Positions 1-8,308 of a DNA stretch of 64,000 nt are shown piece after piece. Source of the stretch: Leeuwenhoekiella nanhaiensis (GTDB lineage: Bacteria > Bacteroidota > Bacteroidia > Flavobacteriales > Flavobacteriaceae); the NCBI RefSeq assembly GCF_002744755.1, contig NZ_KZ319297.1, positions 39,796 to 103,795 on the forward strand. The letters are read 5' to 3'. Under the pieces are notes generated by a model that had not been told where the DNA came from, made no database searches, and was given only the letters and a program-made list of their open reading frames with translations. Every line of letters begins with the position of its first letter. The stretch's first letter is position 1. The translations under genes were made by a program, and so were the position numbers.

Positions 1-441
1 CACTGTTATCCAGAGAAAAGGCTTAGTAATTATGATCCAATACTTAAAATCGAATGACCAACCTATGGTTCTATTGTAAGATGTGATTTCATTCGATCCA
101 AATATCATTATCTTCATAAGAATAATAAGTATTTGTGAAATCAAAAACAGAACAAACATTCTTTTTTGCACTATACGATCAATTGTCACTTCTTTTGTTT
201 TATCAGAACCAATTCACTTTTAAGGTGTTTTATTGATTGCAGATTTTTATTTAGTCCTTGTGAGGTTAAATGATATACCGTTTTCCTTAAAAAATACTAG
301 AAACAATGTGCGATACAATCGCGCAAGAGCGGATGAGTCTCGACTGCACTTCGACGAGCTCAGTGTGACACGCTCGACCTGACAAGATTGGGTTATTTAA
401 ATATCCTGAAATAAAAATCAAATTGCTGGATAGTAGGCAGT
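1..441. other. AT-rich non-coding left edge
   Basis: No reading frame of convincing length or composition is visible on either strand, and no tRNA cloverleaf. It holds one degenerate interspersed repeat around 336-383. It lies 3' of the small minus-strand gene at 442-879, so it may include that gene's terminator, but I see no clean hairpin followed by a T-tract. Confidence 0.5.
336..383. repeat. degenerate interspersed palindromic repeat
   Basis: The stretch reads GTCTCGACTGCACTTCGACG, then AGCTCAGTGTGACACGCTCG. It contains the imperfect self-complementary core CTCGACTGCACTTCGACGAG. Such TCTCGACTGC...GCTCAGTGTGACA sequences are common intergenic repeats in Flavobacteriia from general knowledge. 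Only one copy is in the window, so repetitiveness is not shown here. Confidence 0.4.
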
Positions 442-879
442 TTATTTATTTTTTATCAGATCCCTTGCATTTTTTATTCCGCAACCAATTACAAAAATTC
501 GAGTTCTTAAATCTTTCAAGCCACCATAAGGAATTTTATCAGTCCAAAACTCTATTCGACGTTTTTTGAGTTCACCTAATATCTTCTCGACTATTTGCTC
601 AGATGAATACATTCCAATGTAGTGCCTGTTTGCGTGTTTATCTGCTTTAATCTCTTCACAAGCATACTGAACAGCTTCTTTTTCAGTATTGAAGTATTTC
701 AAAATACTCTTGTTACCTCGCTCTGTATAATACCACTGATAAAGTCCTCCAATATTTTCAAGTCCACGACCTTCAATAATAGAATTGCCATTTATACTGT
801 AATTATCCTTTGAATAACAATTTTCTTTTAGCCACAGTTCTAATTCTAGAACTGTATTGATCTCAGGTTCATTCACCAT
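442..879 (-). CDS. hypothetical protein, 145 aa, unrecognised
   Basis: A soluble acidic/basic mixed protein of 145 residues with no signal peptide and no membrane segment. The N-terminal third has an acidic stretch (LELELW around residues 11-16). The centre carries YQWYYTERG (about 47-55) and KYFNTEKEAVQYA (about 61-73), and the end has FVIGCGI. The aromatic WYYTERG segment followed by an EKEAV helix reminds me of small immunity-type proteins next to polymorphic toxins, but no toxin gene is visible, so this is only a guess. The gene and its 5' and 3' flanks are clearly more AT-rich than the following alaS, which suggests accessory DNA. The start at 879 is the only Met giving full length. Confidence 0.6.
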   Translation of the reverse strand: MVNEPEINTVLELELWLKENCYSKDNYSINGNSIIEGRGLENIGGLYQWYYTERGNKSILKYFNTEKEAVQYACEEIKADKHANRHYIGMYSSEQIVEKILGELKKRRIEFWTDKIPYGGLKDLRTRIFVIGCGIKNARDLIKNK

Positions 880-922
880 TTGAATCTAGTTTAACAACTA
901 ACGTAACAATGAAATCAAAGCA

Positions 923-3535
923 TTAAACCAGATACTTCTTCACTGCATCTAGTGCGGCAACAATTCCATCGGGATTTTTTCCGCCGGCGGTAGCAAAAAA
1001 CGGCTGGCCTCCGCCACCTCCCTGAATGTATTTACCCAGTTCGCGTACAATGGTACCCGCATTTAAGTCTTTCGCTTTAGCTAAATCCTTATCAATATAA
1101 CAACTTAACAAAGCCTTACCGCCCTGACGGGAAGCCAGTACCAAAAAGAGATTTTCAACCTCACCTCCTAACTGAAAAGACAAATCTTTGATGCCGTTTG
1201 CATCCAGATCCACCTCACGGGCAAGAAACTGAATTCCGTTGATTTCTTCCAGATCTGCTTTGAGTTCGCCTTTTACATTTTTGGCTTTCTCAGCCAATAA
1301 CGACTCGAGCTGCTTTTTGAGTTCGTTGTTTTCTTCCTGTAGGTTTTCAATGGCTTTTGCAGGTTCTTTCGTATTGTTAAGCAGGCCACGAACAGATTCA
1401 AGCGTTTCGTCCTGTTCTTCAAAATACTGCATCACCGCGTCGCCGGTTATCGCTTCAATACGACGAATTCCCGAAGCAACCGCTCCCTCAGATTTAATTT
1501 TAAAATACCAGATATCACCGGTATTGTCTGCGTGGGTACCGCCACACAACTCCATCGACTTGCCAAAACGTATGGTACGCACCGCATCCCCGTATTTTTC
1601 ACCAAATAGCGCAATCGCCCCCTCAGCAATTGCCTGATCGTACGGAATACCGCGCTGCTCCTCAAGTGGCAACTGCTCCTGAATACGGGCATTTACAAAC
1701 TGCTCTACTTCTTTCAATTCTTCAGGCGTTACTTTTGAGAAGTGCGAAAAGTCAAAGCGCAAATAACCGCTGTGCACCATAGAACCTTTTTGCTCAACGT
1801 GAGTTCCTAAAACGGCGCGCAGGGCCTGATGCAACAAGTGTGTCGCGGTATGGTTTGCCTGCGTACGGTTCCGTTGCCTCGCATCTACCACCGCGGTAAA
1901 GGTTTCTTCTAAATTCTTCGGAAGGTTTTTAGCCAGGTGAATAATCAGGTTATTTTCTTTTTTGGTATCGGTGATGTAGATCACATCACCATTTGGCGCT
2001 TCGAGATAGCCTTTATCGCCCACCTGACCGCCACCTTCTGCGTAAAACGGAGTCAGATTAAAAACGAGTTGATACTGATCGCCTTCTTTTTTGGTATTTA
2101 TTTTTCGGTAGCGGGTAATGCGCACGGGCGTTTGGAGCGTGTCGTAACCCACAAATTCTTCTTCGGCATCATCCTCGAGTACCGTCCAGTCCCCGGCTTC
2201 AATTTTTCCGGCAGCACGCGAACGGTCTTTTTGTTTTTGCAATTCGGCCTGAAATCCTTTTTCGTCGAGGCTGTACCCCTTTTCGCCCAAAATCAAAGCG
2301 GTCAAATCTATAGGAAAACCATAGGTGTCGTACAGCTCAAAAGCTTTGGTACCCGACACTTCTTTGCCTTCCGTTTCTGCAATAATGGAATCAAGCAAAA
2401 TCAAGCCCTGATCCAAAGTTCGCAGGAAGCTCTGTTCCTCTTCCTTGATGACGTTATAAATGAGGTTTTGTTGTTTTTTAAGTTCGGGGAACGCTTTGCC
2501 CATCTCATCAACCAGCACGCCTATCAACTTGTAAATAAAAGGCTCTTTGGTGTCCAAAAAGGTAAACCCGTAACGTACCGCGCGTCGTAAAATACGGCGT
2601 ACCACATACCCGGCGCCGGTGTTGCTGGGCAACTGTCCGTCTGCAATGGAGAAAGCAACGGCGCGCACGTGATCTGCAATCACCCGAATGGCGATATCGG
2701 TTTCTTCTTTACTTCCGTATTTAGAATTGGTGATGGTCTCAATCTCGCGGATAAGCGGTGTAAACACATCAGTATCATAATTTGATTTTTTGCCCTGTAG
2801 CGCCATACAGAGACGCTCAAAGCCCATCCCAGTATCAATATGTTTTGCGGGTAGATTTTCAAGCGACCCGTTTGCTTTTCGGTTGTACTGAATGAAAACC
2901 AGGTTCCAGATCTCAACCACCTGAGGATGGTCTGCATTGACCAGTTGAGCTCCCGGTGTTGTTGCCTTTTCTTCTTCAGAACGCAAATCGACGTGAATTT
3001 CAGAACAGGGTCCGCAGGGTCCCTGATCGCCCATTTCCCAGAAGTTGTCTTTTTTGTTTCCGTTTAAGATACGGTCTGCAGGCACGTGCTTGCTCCAAAT
3101 GTCATACGCCTCGGTATCGCGCTCCAGATTTTCACTGCTATCCCCTTCAAAAATGGTAACATACAAGTTATTTTTATCCATTTTGAAGACTTCGGTAAGC
3201 AACTCCCAGGCCCAATCGATGGCTTCCTGCTTAAAGTAATCGCCAAAACTCCAGTTACCCAGCATCTCAAACATCGTGTGATGGTAAGTATCTTTACCCA
3301 CTTCTTCCAGATCGTTATGCTTTCCGCTAACGCGAAGACATTTTTGTGTATCGGTCACCCGGGTATCTTTGGGCACTCCATTCCCCAAAAAGTATTCTTT
3401 AAATTGATTCATACCGGCGTTTGTAAACATCAGCGTGGGATCGTTTTTGATCACCATAGGTGCTGAAGCGACGATGGAATGGTTTTTGGACTTAAAAAAT
3501 GAAAGAAAAGTATCGCGAATTTCCTGGGATTTCAT
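923..3535 (-). CDS. alaS: alanyl-tRNA synthetase (AlaRS)
   Basis: Cytoplasmic class II aminoacyl-tRNA synthetase that charges tRNA-Ala and edits mischarged Ser/Gly. The 870-residue length is normal for bacterial AlaRS. The N-terminus ([17 protein letters not shown]) and [11 protein letters not shown] are the class II catalytic core. GFERL and the ADHVRA segment follow. The editing domain shows the zinc-type motifs HTATHLLHQ and [11 protein letters not shown]. The C-terminal C-Ala domain ends with [14 protein letters not shown]. The start at 3535 fits the usual MKSQEIR-type N-terminus. It is divergent from the M23 operon with about 210 bp between them. No T-box-like leader is evident upstream. 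Confidence 0.98.
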   Translation of the reverse strand: MKSQEIRDTFLSFFKSKNHSIVASAPMVIKNDPTLMFTNAGMNQFKEYFLGNGVPKDTRVTDTQKCLRVSGKHNDLEEVGKDTYHHTMFEMLGNWSFGDYFKQEAIDWAWELLTEVFKMDKNNLYVTIFEGDSSENLERDTEAYDIWSKHVPADRILNGNKKDNFWEMGDQGPCGPCSEIHVDLRSEEEKATTPGAQLVNADHPQVVEIWNLVFIQYNRKANGSLENLPAKHIDTGMGFERLCMALQGKKSNYDTDVFTPLIREIETITNSKYGSKEETDIAIRVIADHVRAVAFSIADGQLPSNTGAGYVVRRILRRAVRYGFTFLDTKEPFIYKLIGVLVDEMGKAFPELKKQQNLIYNVIKEEEQSFLRTLDQGLILLDSIIAETEGKEVSGTKAFELYDTYGFPIDLTALILGEKGYSLDEKGFQAELQKQKDRSRAAGKIEAGDWTVLEDDAEEEFVGYDTLQTPVRITRYRKINTKKEGDQYQLVFNLTPFYAEGGGQVGDKGYLEAPNGDVIYITDTKKENNLIIHLAKNLPKNLEETFTAVVDARQRNRTQANHTATHLLHQALRAVLGTHVEQKGSMVHSGYLRFDFSHFSKVTPEELKEVEQFVNARIQEQLPLEEQRGIPYDQAIAEGAIALFGEKYGDAVRTIRFGKSMELCGGTHADNTGDIWYFKIKSEGAVASGIRRIEAITGDAVMQYFEEQDETLESVRGLLNNTKEPAKAIENLQEENNELKKQLESLLAEKAKNVKGELKADLEEINGIQFLAREVDLDANGIKDLSFQLGGEVENLFLVLASRQGGKALLSCYIDKDLAKAKDLNAGTIVRELGKYIQGGGGGQPFFATAGGKNPDGIVAALDAVKKYLV

Positions 3536-3589
3536 GAGTAAATTTTAGACTGGTTTTTGCCAAAATGAGTTTAACGGCAAACTATTTTT

Positions 3590-3597
3590 TATATTTG
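3590..3597 (+). promoter_or_regulatory. TAnnTTTG -7 box (TATATTTG) upstream of the M23 operon
   Basis: An exact match to the Bacteroidota -7 consensus in the alaS/M23 divergent spacer, about 150 bp upstream of the M23 start. A weak TTT-containing -33 region lies about 19 bp upstream. It is the only exact box in the spacer on this strand, so it probably drives the five-gene operon with a long leader. Confidence 0.4.
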
Positions 3598-3745
3598 TTC
3601 GTTACCCTTCTGATTCAGGAGGGATTTTTGAGGATTTTAGACTGCTTTCAGCATTAAAAATCTTCCGTTAAATCCTGAGGTTTTACTCAAGATTCACCCA
3701 CGATTCGCGGGTTTTCATTAACGCAAAAATAGAATAATTTAAACA

Positions 3746-4723
3746 ATGTCTAAGGTTAAATATTATTACGACAAAGAGACGCTTTCCTATAAAAAGATAG
3801 AGAAGCGCAAGGGTCGTAAACTGGGTTATGTAGCGTTATCTATTGTTGCCTCGTTTCTTGCAGGTTTTATTTTACTAATCATTTATCTCAATATTCCCGA
3901 TCTGGAAACGCCCCGCGAAAAAGCACTCGCACGCGAATTGCAAAATATGAAAATGCAATACGGAGTTCTCAATAAAAAACTGGATCAGGTGCAGACCGTT
4001 CTGAGCGAAATCGAAGAACGCGACAACACCATTTACCGGCTTTATTTTGAGGCCAATCCCATTCCTGATGAGCAACGCAAGGCCGGTTTTGGTGGGGTTA
4101 ACCGCTACAAAGACCTTGAAGGTTTTGATAACTCTAAAATGATTATTGAAACGAATAAGCGTCTGGACATTTTGACCAAACAACTCGTCGTACAAAGCAA
4201 ATCGCTTGACGAAATCGCAGTCTTGGCCGAAGAAAAAGAGAAATTACTGGCCGCAATCCCTGCCATTCAACCGGTGGCTAATGAGAACCTAACCCGTATC
4301 GCTTCGGGTTATGGGTATCGTTCAGACCCGTTTACCAAGGAACGCAAGTTTCACTACGGGATGGATTTCACAGCCCCTCGAGGAACTCCGGTTTATGCGA
4401 CAGGTGATGGTGTAGTTGAACGCGCCGATAATAATGCCACGGGATACGGAAATCACATACGTGTAGATCATGGCTATGGCTATGTAAGCCTGTATGCTCA
4501 CCTGTATAAGTACAATGTGAGACCGGGACAAAAAGTGAAACGCGGTGATCTCATAGGTTTTGTGGGCAGTACCGGGCGCTCTGAAGCACCGCATTTGCAT
4601 TATGAAATCTTCAAGGATGGTGAGCGCATCAACCCGATAAATTTCTACTACGGAAACCTATCGCCTGAAGAGTTTGACGTAATTTTACAGAAAGCACAAC
4701 TCGAAAACCAATCGCTGGATTAA
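3746..4723 (+). CDS. M23 family metallopeptidase (LytM-type murein endopeptidase)
   Basis: A 325-residue inner-membrane-anchored peptidoglycan hydrolase. A cytoplasmic basic N-terminus (residues 1-28) precedes one membrane segment (about 29-48). A coiled-coil region spans roughly 55-175, and a C-terminal M23 domain covers about 185-310. The zinc ligands are intact: HYGMD (H203, D207) and HLHYE (H283, H285), so it should be an active DD-endopeptidase rather than a degenerate LytM activator. The stop codon shares its last base with the MerR start, indicating translational coupling. Coupling of this peptidase to a MerR gene and LemA downstream of alaS is a familiar flavobacterial arrangement. 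The exact bond cleaved is not deducible. Confidence 0.92.
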   Translation: MSKVKYYYDKETLSYKKIEKRKGRKLGYVALSIVASFLAGFILLIIYLNIPDLETPREKALARELQNMKMQYGVLNKKLDQVQTVLSEIEERDNTIYRLYFEANPIPDEQRKAGFGGVNRYKDLEGFDNSKMIIETNKRLDILTKQLVVQSKSLDEIAVLAEEKEKLLAAIPAIQPVANENLTRIASGYGYRSDPFTKERKFHYGMDFTAPRGTPVYATGDGVVERADNNATGYGNHIRVDHGYGYVSLYAHLYKYNVRPGQKVKRGDLIGFVGSTGRSEAPHLHYEIFKDGERINPINFYYGNLSPEEFDVILQKAQLENQSLD

Positions 4724-5052
4724 TGCACGTTGACCTGCCCGAAAAATTATACTACAGCATAGGCGAAGTCGCTGATGCCTTTGGCGTTAACACCTCGCTG
4801 GTGCGCTTTTGGGAAAAGGAATTTGATGTATTAAAACCCAAAAAAAACGCGAAAGGCAATCGCAAGTTCACGCCCGAAGACATTAAAAATCTCGAGCTCA
4901 TTTACCATTTGGTCAAAGAACGGGGCTTTACGCTGGAAGGCGCAAAAACGCATTTGAAAGAAAATAAACACCAAACACTCAATAAATTTGATCTCATCCG
5001 CAAGCTGGAAGCCATAAAAGCCCAACTGCAGGATTTAAAAGATCAACTCTAA
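4723..5052 (+). CDS. MerR family transcriptional regulator, short form
   Basis: A 109-residue DNA-binding protein. An N-terminal MerR helix-turn-helix (about residues 9-75, YYSIGEVADAFGVNTSLVRFWEKEF) contains the usual winged-helix RKFTPEDI segment. A short coiled helix (about 85-109) is the probable dimerisation element. There is no effector-binding domain and no cysteine cluster, so it is not a metal-sensing MerR of the classical kind. It overlaps the upstream peptidase by one base and is followed after 12 bp by lemA, so it sits inside an envelope-related operon that it may autoregulate. Its target is unknown. Confidence 0.9.
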   Translation: MHVDLPEKLYYSIGEVADAFGVNTSLVRFWEKEFDVLKPKKNAKGNRKFTPEDIKNLELIYHLVKERGFTLEGAKTHLKENKHQTLNKFDLIRKLEAIKAQLQDLKDQL

Positions 5053-5064
5053 TCAATCAAAATC

Positions 5065-5679
5065 ATGAAAAAAGGAATTATTGCAATTATAGTTGTAGTT
5101 ATTTTAGGCTTTATAGGATATTCATTCTTTAAAGGTTTTTACAATACTGCGATCACGCTAAAAGAAGATGCTACCGCGCAATGGGGTAATGTGGAAAGTG
5201 CCTACCAACGCCGCGCAGACCTGATACCGAATATCGTAAACACAGCAAAAGGCTATGCCGAGTTTGAGCAAAAAACGCTGACTGACGTAATAGAAGCCCG
5301 TTCTAAGGCAACCGGTGTTAATATCGACCCGGCTAACATCACACCCGAGCAGCTGGCGCAGTTTCAACAGGCTCAAAGTGGGGTGAGTTCGGCTTTATCC
5401 AGACTTTTGGTTACCGTAGAGCGTTATCCCGATCTTAAGGCTAATGAGAATTTTAAAGAACTCATCAACGAGCTGGAGCGTACCGAAAACCGCATCAATG
5501 TAGAACGTAACCGCTACAACGAGGCGATTAGACCTTACAACAAGCACATCAAAACCTTCCCAAATAACATCGTCAACAACTTCATAGGCAACTTTGAAGA
5601 AATGGGTTATTTTGAAGCCAATGACGGCGCCGAAAATGCACCTGAAGTCAACTTCGACTTCAATAACGATGAAGCCTAA
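5065..5679 (+). CDS. LemA family membrane protein
   Basis: A 204-residue protein with one N-terminal membrane helix (about residues 4-22) and an extended helical LemA domain. The LemA hallmark is seen in AQWGNVESAYQRRADLIPN (about 42-60) followed by VKTAKGYAEFEQKTL-like sequence. The acidic C-terminal tail (about 185-204) is probably disordered. LemA proteins are usually next to TPM-domain proteins, and here two follow directly. The stop overlaps the next start by one base. The molecular function of the family is not settled. A role in envelope integrity is inferred from context. Confidence 0.93.
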   Translation: MKKGIIAIIVVVILGFIGYSFFKGFYNTAITLKEDATAQWGNVESAYQRRADLIPNIVNTAKGYAEFEQKTLTDVIEARSKATGVNIDPANITPEQLAQFQQAQSGVSSALSRLLVTVERYPDLKANENFKELINELERTENRINVERNRYNEAIRPYNKHIKTFPNNIVNNFIGNFEEMGYFEANDGAENAPEVNFDFNNDEA

Positions 5680-6119
5680 TGGCATCTGTCGTAGAAGATT
5701 TTCTAAACGCCAAAGAAGAAGAGGAAGTTGTAGAAGCCATTCGCCAGGCAGAGCTGAAAACTTCCGGAGAGATACGGGTGCATCTGGAACGCAAGTGTGA
5801 GATAGACGCCTTTGAACGTGCGAAGGAGTTGTTTCACTTTCTGAAGATGGACAACACCAAGGCTGAAAACGGCGTGCTTATTTACGTGGCCGTTGACGCT
5901 AAGAAGTTCGCCATTTGTGGAGATCGCGGCATCAACAAGGTGGTTCCCGAAAACTTCTGGCAAAGCACCAAAGACCTTATGCAAACCGAATTTAAAAACC
6001 GAAAGTTCAAAGACGGTCTGGTAAAGGGAATCAATTCTGCCGGGGAGCAGCTCGCGAAGTTTTTCCCGTGGGATGCTGATGATGTCAACGAACTTTCAGA
6101 CGAAATATCAACCTCTTGA
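5679..6119 (+). CDS. TPM domain protein, soluble form
   Basis: A 146-residue protein with no signal peptide, consisting essentially of one TPM domain (TLP18.3/Psb32/MOLO-1 fold). The typical pattern is the start EAIRQAELKTSGEIRVHLE, the centre NGVLIYVAVDAKKFAICGDRGI and the end FKDGLVKGINSAGEQLAKFF. Because it lacks an export signal, it is the cytoplasmic partner of the exported TPM protein encoded next. The gene overlaps lemA by one base and the following gene by four. Plant homologues of the fold act in photosystem II repair. The role in this lineage is unknown. Confidence 0.9.
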   Translation: MASVVEDFLNAKEEEEVVEAIRQAELKTSGEIRVHLERKCEIDAFERAKELFHFLKMDNTKAENGVLIYVAVDAKKFAICGDRGINKVVPENFWQSTKDLMQTEFKNRKFKDGLVKGINSAGEQLAKFFPWDADDVNELSDEISTS

Positions 6120-6925
6120 CCTATATAACTCAGCGATATCAATTCCGTAACTTTTTGCTTGTGGCATTTCTTTTTTGCCTTACGGCGAAAAGTTTTGCGC
6201 AATACGATATACCTCCCGTTCCTCAAGAAGAAACCAGCGTTTACGATTATTCCGGTTTATTGAGCACGGGGCAAAAAGCTTCTTTGGAAAACAAACTGGT
6301 CAAGTACAGCGACACGACATCTACCCAAATCGTGGTGGTGATCATACCCAGCACCAAAGGAGAAGACATCAGTTTTCTGGGAGCCAAATGGGGCCAGAAA
6401 TGGGGAATTGGTCAGAAAGACAAAGACAACGGTATTCTCATTACCCTGGCTACGCAAGACCGGAAAGTGGACATCAATACCGGTTATGGGATTGAAACTA
6501 TCATCACAGACCGAATGGCCGAGCAGGTCATCAACCGCATTATGATCCCTCAGTTTAAAAAAGGTGATTATTACGCGGGGCTCGATCAGGGTTCAGACGC
6601 GCTGTTTCAAATGCTGCAAGGCGAATATCAGGGAACACGTCAAAACGACTCTAAAGGCTTTAATATCTTCCCGGTGCTTATCATTTTTATTGTGATCATT
6701 TTTATCCTGAGTCGCTCGCGTGGCGGTGGCCGCAATGGCGGAAGAGGTGGCGGCGCAGGCAGTCTGCTTGATGTCATCATCCTGAGCAGCATGGGCCGTG
6801 GCGGCCTGGGCGGCGGTGGCTTTGGAAGCAGCTCTTCCGGTGGAGGATTTGGCGGAGGCGGCGGCTTTGGTGGCGGCTTCGGCGGTGGCGGCTTTGGAGG
6901 CGGTGGGGCTTCCGGGGGTTGGTAA
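6116..6925 (+). CDS. TPM domain protein with signal peptide and Gly-rich tail (YgcG-like)
   Basis: A 269-residue exported protein starting at TTG (6116), which overlaps the upstream TGA. The signal peptide is residues about 1-28, ending KSFAQ. The TPM domain spans about 33-165, with DYSGLL near its start and DNGILITLATQDRKVDI, then NTGYGIE. A membrane helix (about 181-198) is followed by a Gly/Ser-rich tail (about 200-269) of FGGGG repeats ending GGASGGW, which is typical of YgcG-type proteins. The tail may be cytoplasmic or interact with the membrane. It ends the operon that begins with the M23 peptidase. Confidence 0.92.
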   Translation: MTYITQRYQFRNFLLVAFLFCLTAKSFAQYDIPPVPQEETSVYDYSGLLSTGQKASLENKLVKYSDTTSTQIVVVIIPSTKGEDISFLGAKWGQKWGIGQKDKDNGILITLATQDRKVDINTGYGIETIITDRMAEQVINRIMIPQFKKGDYYAGLDQGSDALFQMLQGEYQGTRQNDSKGFNIFPVLIIFIVIIFILSRSRGGGRNGGRGGGAGSLLDVIILSSMGRGGLGGGGFGSSSSGGGFGGGGGFGGGFGGGGFGGGGASGGW

Positions 6926-6990
6926 AGCAATTATTTTTATTGCTATTGCTATTATTATTCCTATTGGTATTAGTAAAAAAGTTAATGGTT

Positions 6991-7085
6991 ACATCCATCC
7001 CCAACCCTTCTTTCAAAGGAAGTGAGCCTCTAATATATTTAGAACGAAAAGCCTCCCTTTGAAGGGAGGTATGGAGGTTTTTTTT
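6991..7085. repeat. imperfect inverted-repeat element, possible terminator
   Basis: Two arms resemble each other in inverted orientation. The left arm (6991-7030) contains CCCTTCTTTCAAAGGAAG. The right arm (7051-7085) contains the perfect hairpin CCTCCCTTTGAAGGGAGG, then a T-tract of nine. The right hairpin alone would serve as an intrinsic terminator for the upstream TPM operon. Paired CCTCCCTTTGAAGGGAGG-type sequences are common flavobacterial intergenic repeats from general knowledge. A low-complexity ATTGCT/ATTATT stretch precedes it (about 6930-6975). Confidence 0.45.
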
Positions 7086-7183
7086 AATTCAGAATTATGA
7101 ATTCGGAATCCACTGAGCCACGGCTGAGTACATTTTATATCTAAGCCAAAGAACCCAATAATCAAATAACCTAATAAACTCTT

Positions 7184-7645
7184 TTGGAAGCTTTTCTCAA
7201 TCTCATTCAACGCATTACACAATACGGTACTGAAACCATTGCAAACCCAGATAAGCCATTGACTTTAAAGAAAGCACTGGTTGATCTATATGCCCTCTAT
7301 GTGAATCTGGAACCTTCCTTTGATGAACGTTTGTACGAAGAGATTGAACGCCTGGATTACGGACTCGTTTACGCACACGTAAAGGTAAATTTTCCCGAGT
7401 TTCACGATTACGCACAGTTAGCGCAATTTCTCGACCCCGACCAAAAACCGGAAATCCTCACAGGCGATGCGATAGACGATCTTTCTGACCTCATTATTGA
7501 CCTCAGCGAAGTAGCCTGGAGGTTGCAAAATACCAGTCTTGACGATGCGCTTTGGTACTTCAACACCTTAATGCGTATACACTCTGAAGAACATCTGCTT
7601 AATTTATTGGGGTATTTAAAAGCTTTGGAGGATAGTAAAAATTAA
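7184..7645 (+). CDS. small acidic helical protein, possibly DUF5063-like
   Basis: A 153-residue acidic protein, all-helical by eye, without signal peptide or membrane segment. The start is TTG at 7184, because no ATG lies upstream in frame and the N-terminus MEAFLNLIQRITQYG looks natural. Its middle contains the run DAIDDLSDLIIDLSE (about 104-118) and its end is HSEEHLLNLLGYLKALED. The layout resembles DUF5063 proteins of Bacteroidota, but I am not sure. It stands alone, flanked upstream by an inverted-repeat element and downstream by a strong bidirectional terminator. Confidence 0.75.
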   Translation: MEAFLNLIQRITQYGTETIANPDKPLTLKKALVDLYALYVNLEPSFDERLYEEIERLDYGLVYAHVKVNFPEFHDYAQLAQFLDPDQKPEILTGDAIDDLSDLIIDLSEVAWRLQNTSLDDALWYFNTLMRIHSEEHLLNLLGYLKALEDSKN

Positions 7646-7675
7646 AAACAGGAGTTTCAGCAACTCCTGTTTTTC
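7643..7675. terminator. bidirectional intrinsic terminator
   Basis: Hairpin ACAGGAGTT-TCAGC-AACTCCTGT, with A-tract before and T-tract after, between two convergent genes. It can end transcription from both the 7184-7645 gene and the yiaA-like gene. Confidence 0.85.
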
Positions 7676-7693
7676 TATTTAGTACAAGTAAGC

Positions 7694-8161
7694 CTATTTT
7701 TCATTTTTTTCGATCCACTTGAGATCTCTTGTATTCTTTTGTACGGTTACCGCTGCAAATAAACTGAGAAGAAATGACATTCCGTAAAAACCCTTTTCGC
7801 TTAAAAGCATATCGGCATTCCACAAACCTATTATGAGTAGTAGAATAGATGCCAAAGTTGTAAACCAGCTGATTCCGTAATACATGTCAGTCACTTCAAT
7901 GCCTTCCTGACGATCACGTACACTCTTTTGCACGGAAACCACCGAGAACAGGCCAAACAGTAAAAGAGTAAAGTAATAGCCTTTTTCACTTAGCCACATA
8001 TCGGCATTCCATAATCCCACACAAAAAGAAACCATCCCAATCAGCAACGCAGTCCAGGCAGCCGAAACAAATGCTGCAGTGGGTTTAAATTGAGAATCTT
8101 CTTTTCTTTTGGTCTTAAAATCAGTTGCTTCGCTTTTTGATTTTTCAAAATTCGTTTCCAT
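7694..8161 (-). CDS. yiaA: YiaA-like inner membrane protein (tandem YiaAB two-helix domains)
   Basis: A 155-residue inner-membrane protein. I place the start at 8161 (METNFEK) because the 22 residues upstream of it in frame look unlike coding sequence. Two homologous repeats follow a charged N-terminal tail. The first (about 45-95) has GLWNADMWLSEKGYY and QKSVRDR. The second (about 105-150) has GLWNADMLLSEKGFY and QKNTRDL. These are the YiaA/B two-helix motifs, giving four membrane helices. The function of the family is unknown. No operon partner is visible, and a strong terminator lies downstream. Confidence 0.88.
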   Translation of the reverse strand: METNFEKSKSEATDFKTKRKEDSQFKPTAAFVSAAWTALLIGMVSFCVGLWNADMWLSEKGYYFTLLLFGLFSVVSVQKSVRDRQEGIEVTDMYYGISWFTTLASILLLIIGLWNADMLLSEKGFYGMSFLLSLFAAVTVQKNTRDLKWIEKNEK

Positions 8162-8308
8162 AATTTGATTGTTTTGTTGAAACAAAGATTGGTAACCCCA
8201 CAGACATTTTAAAAACCAAATTTTCAAAAAACTTACGATTTAATTCTTGTACTTATGCCATCTACGATTATTAAAACAGTAACTTATCTTTACTAAAACT
8301 TATGATTT

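Noticed and set aside
1937..2590. Long open frame on the strand opposite alaS
   Set aside because: Shadow of alaS, with composition unlike coding sequence, no start context and no family resemblance.
6640..6930. Proline-rich open frame on the minus strand (PPPPKPPP-type)
   Set aside because: Antisense of the Gly-rich tail of the TPM protein; a pure codon-complement effect.
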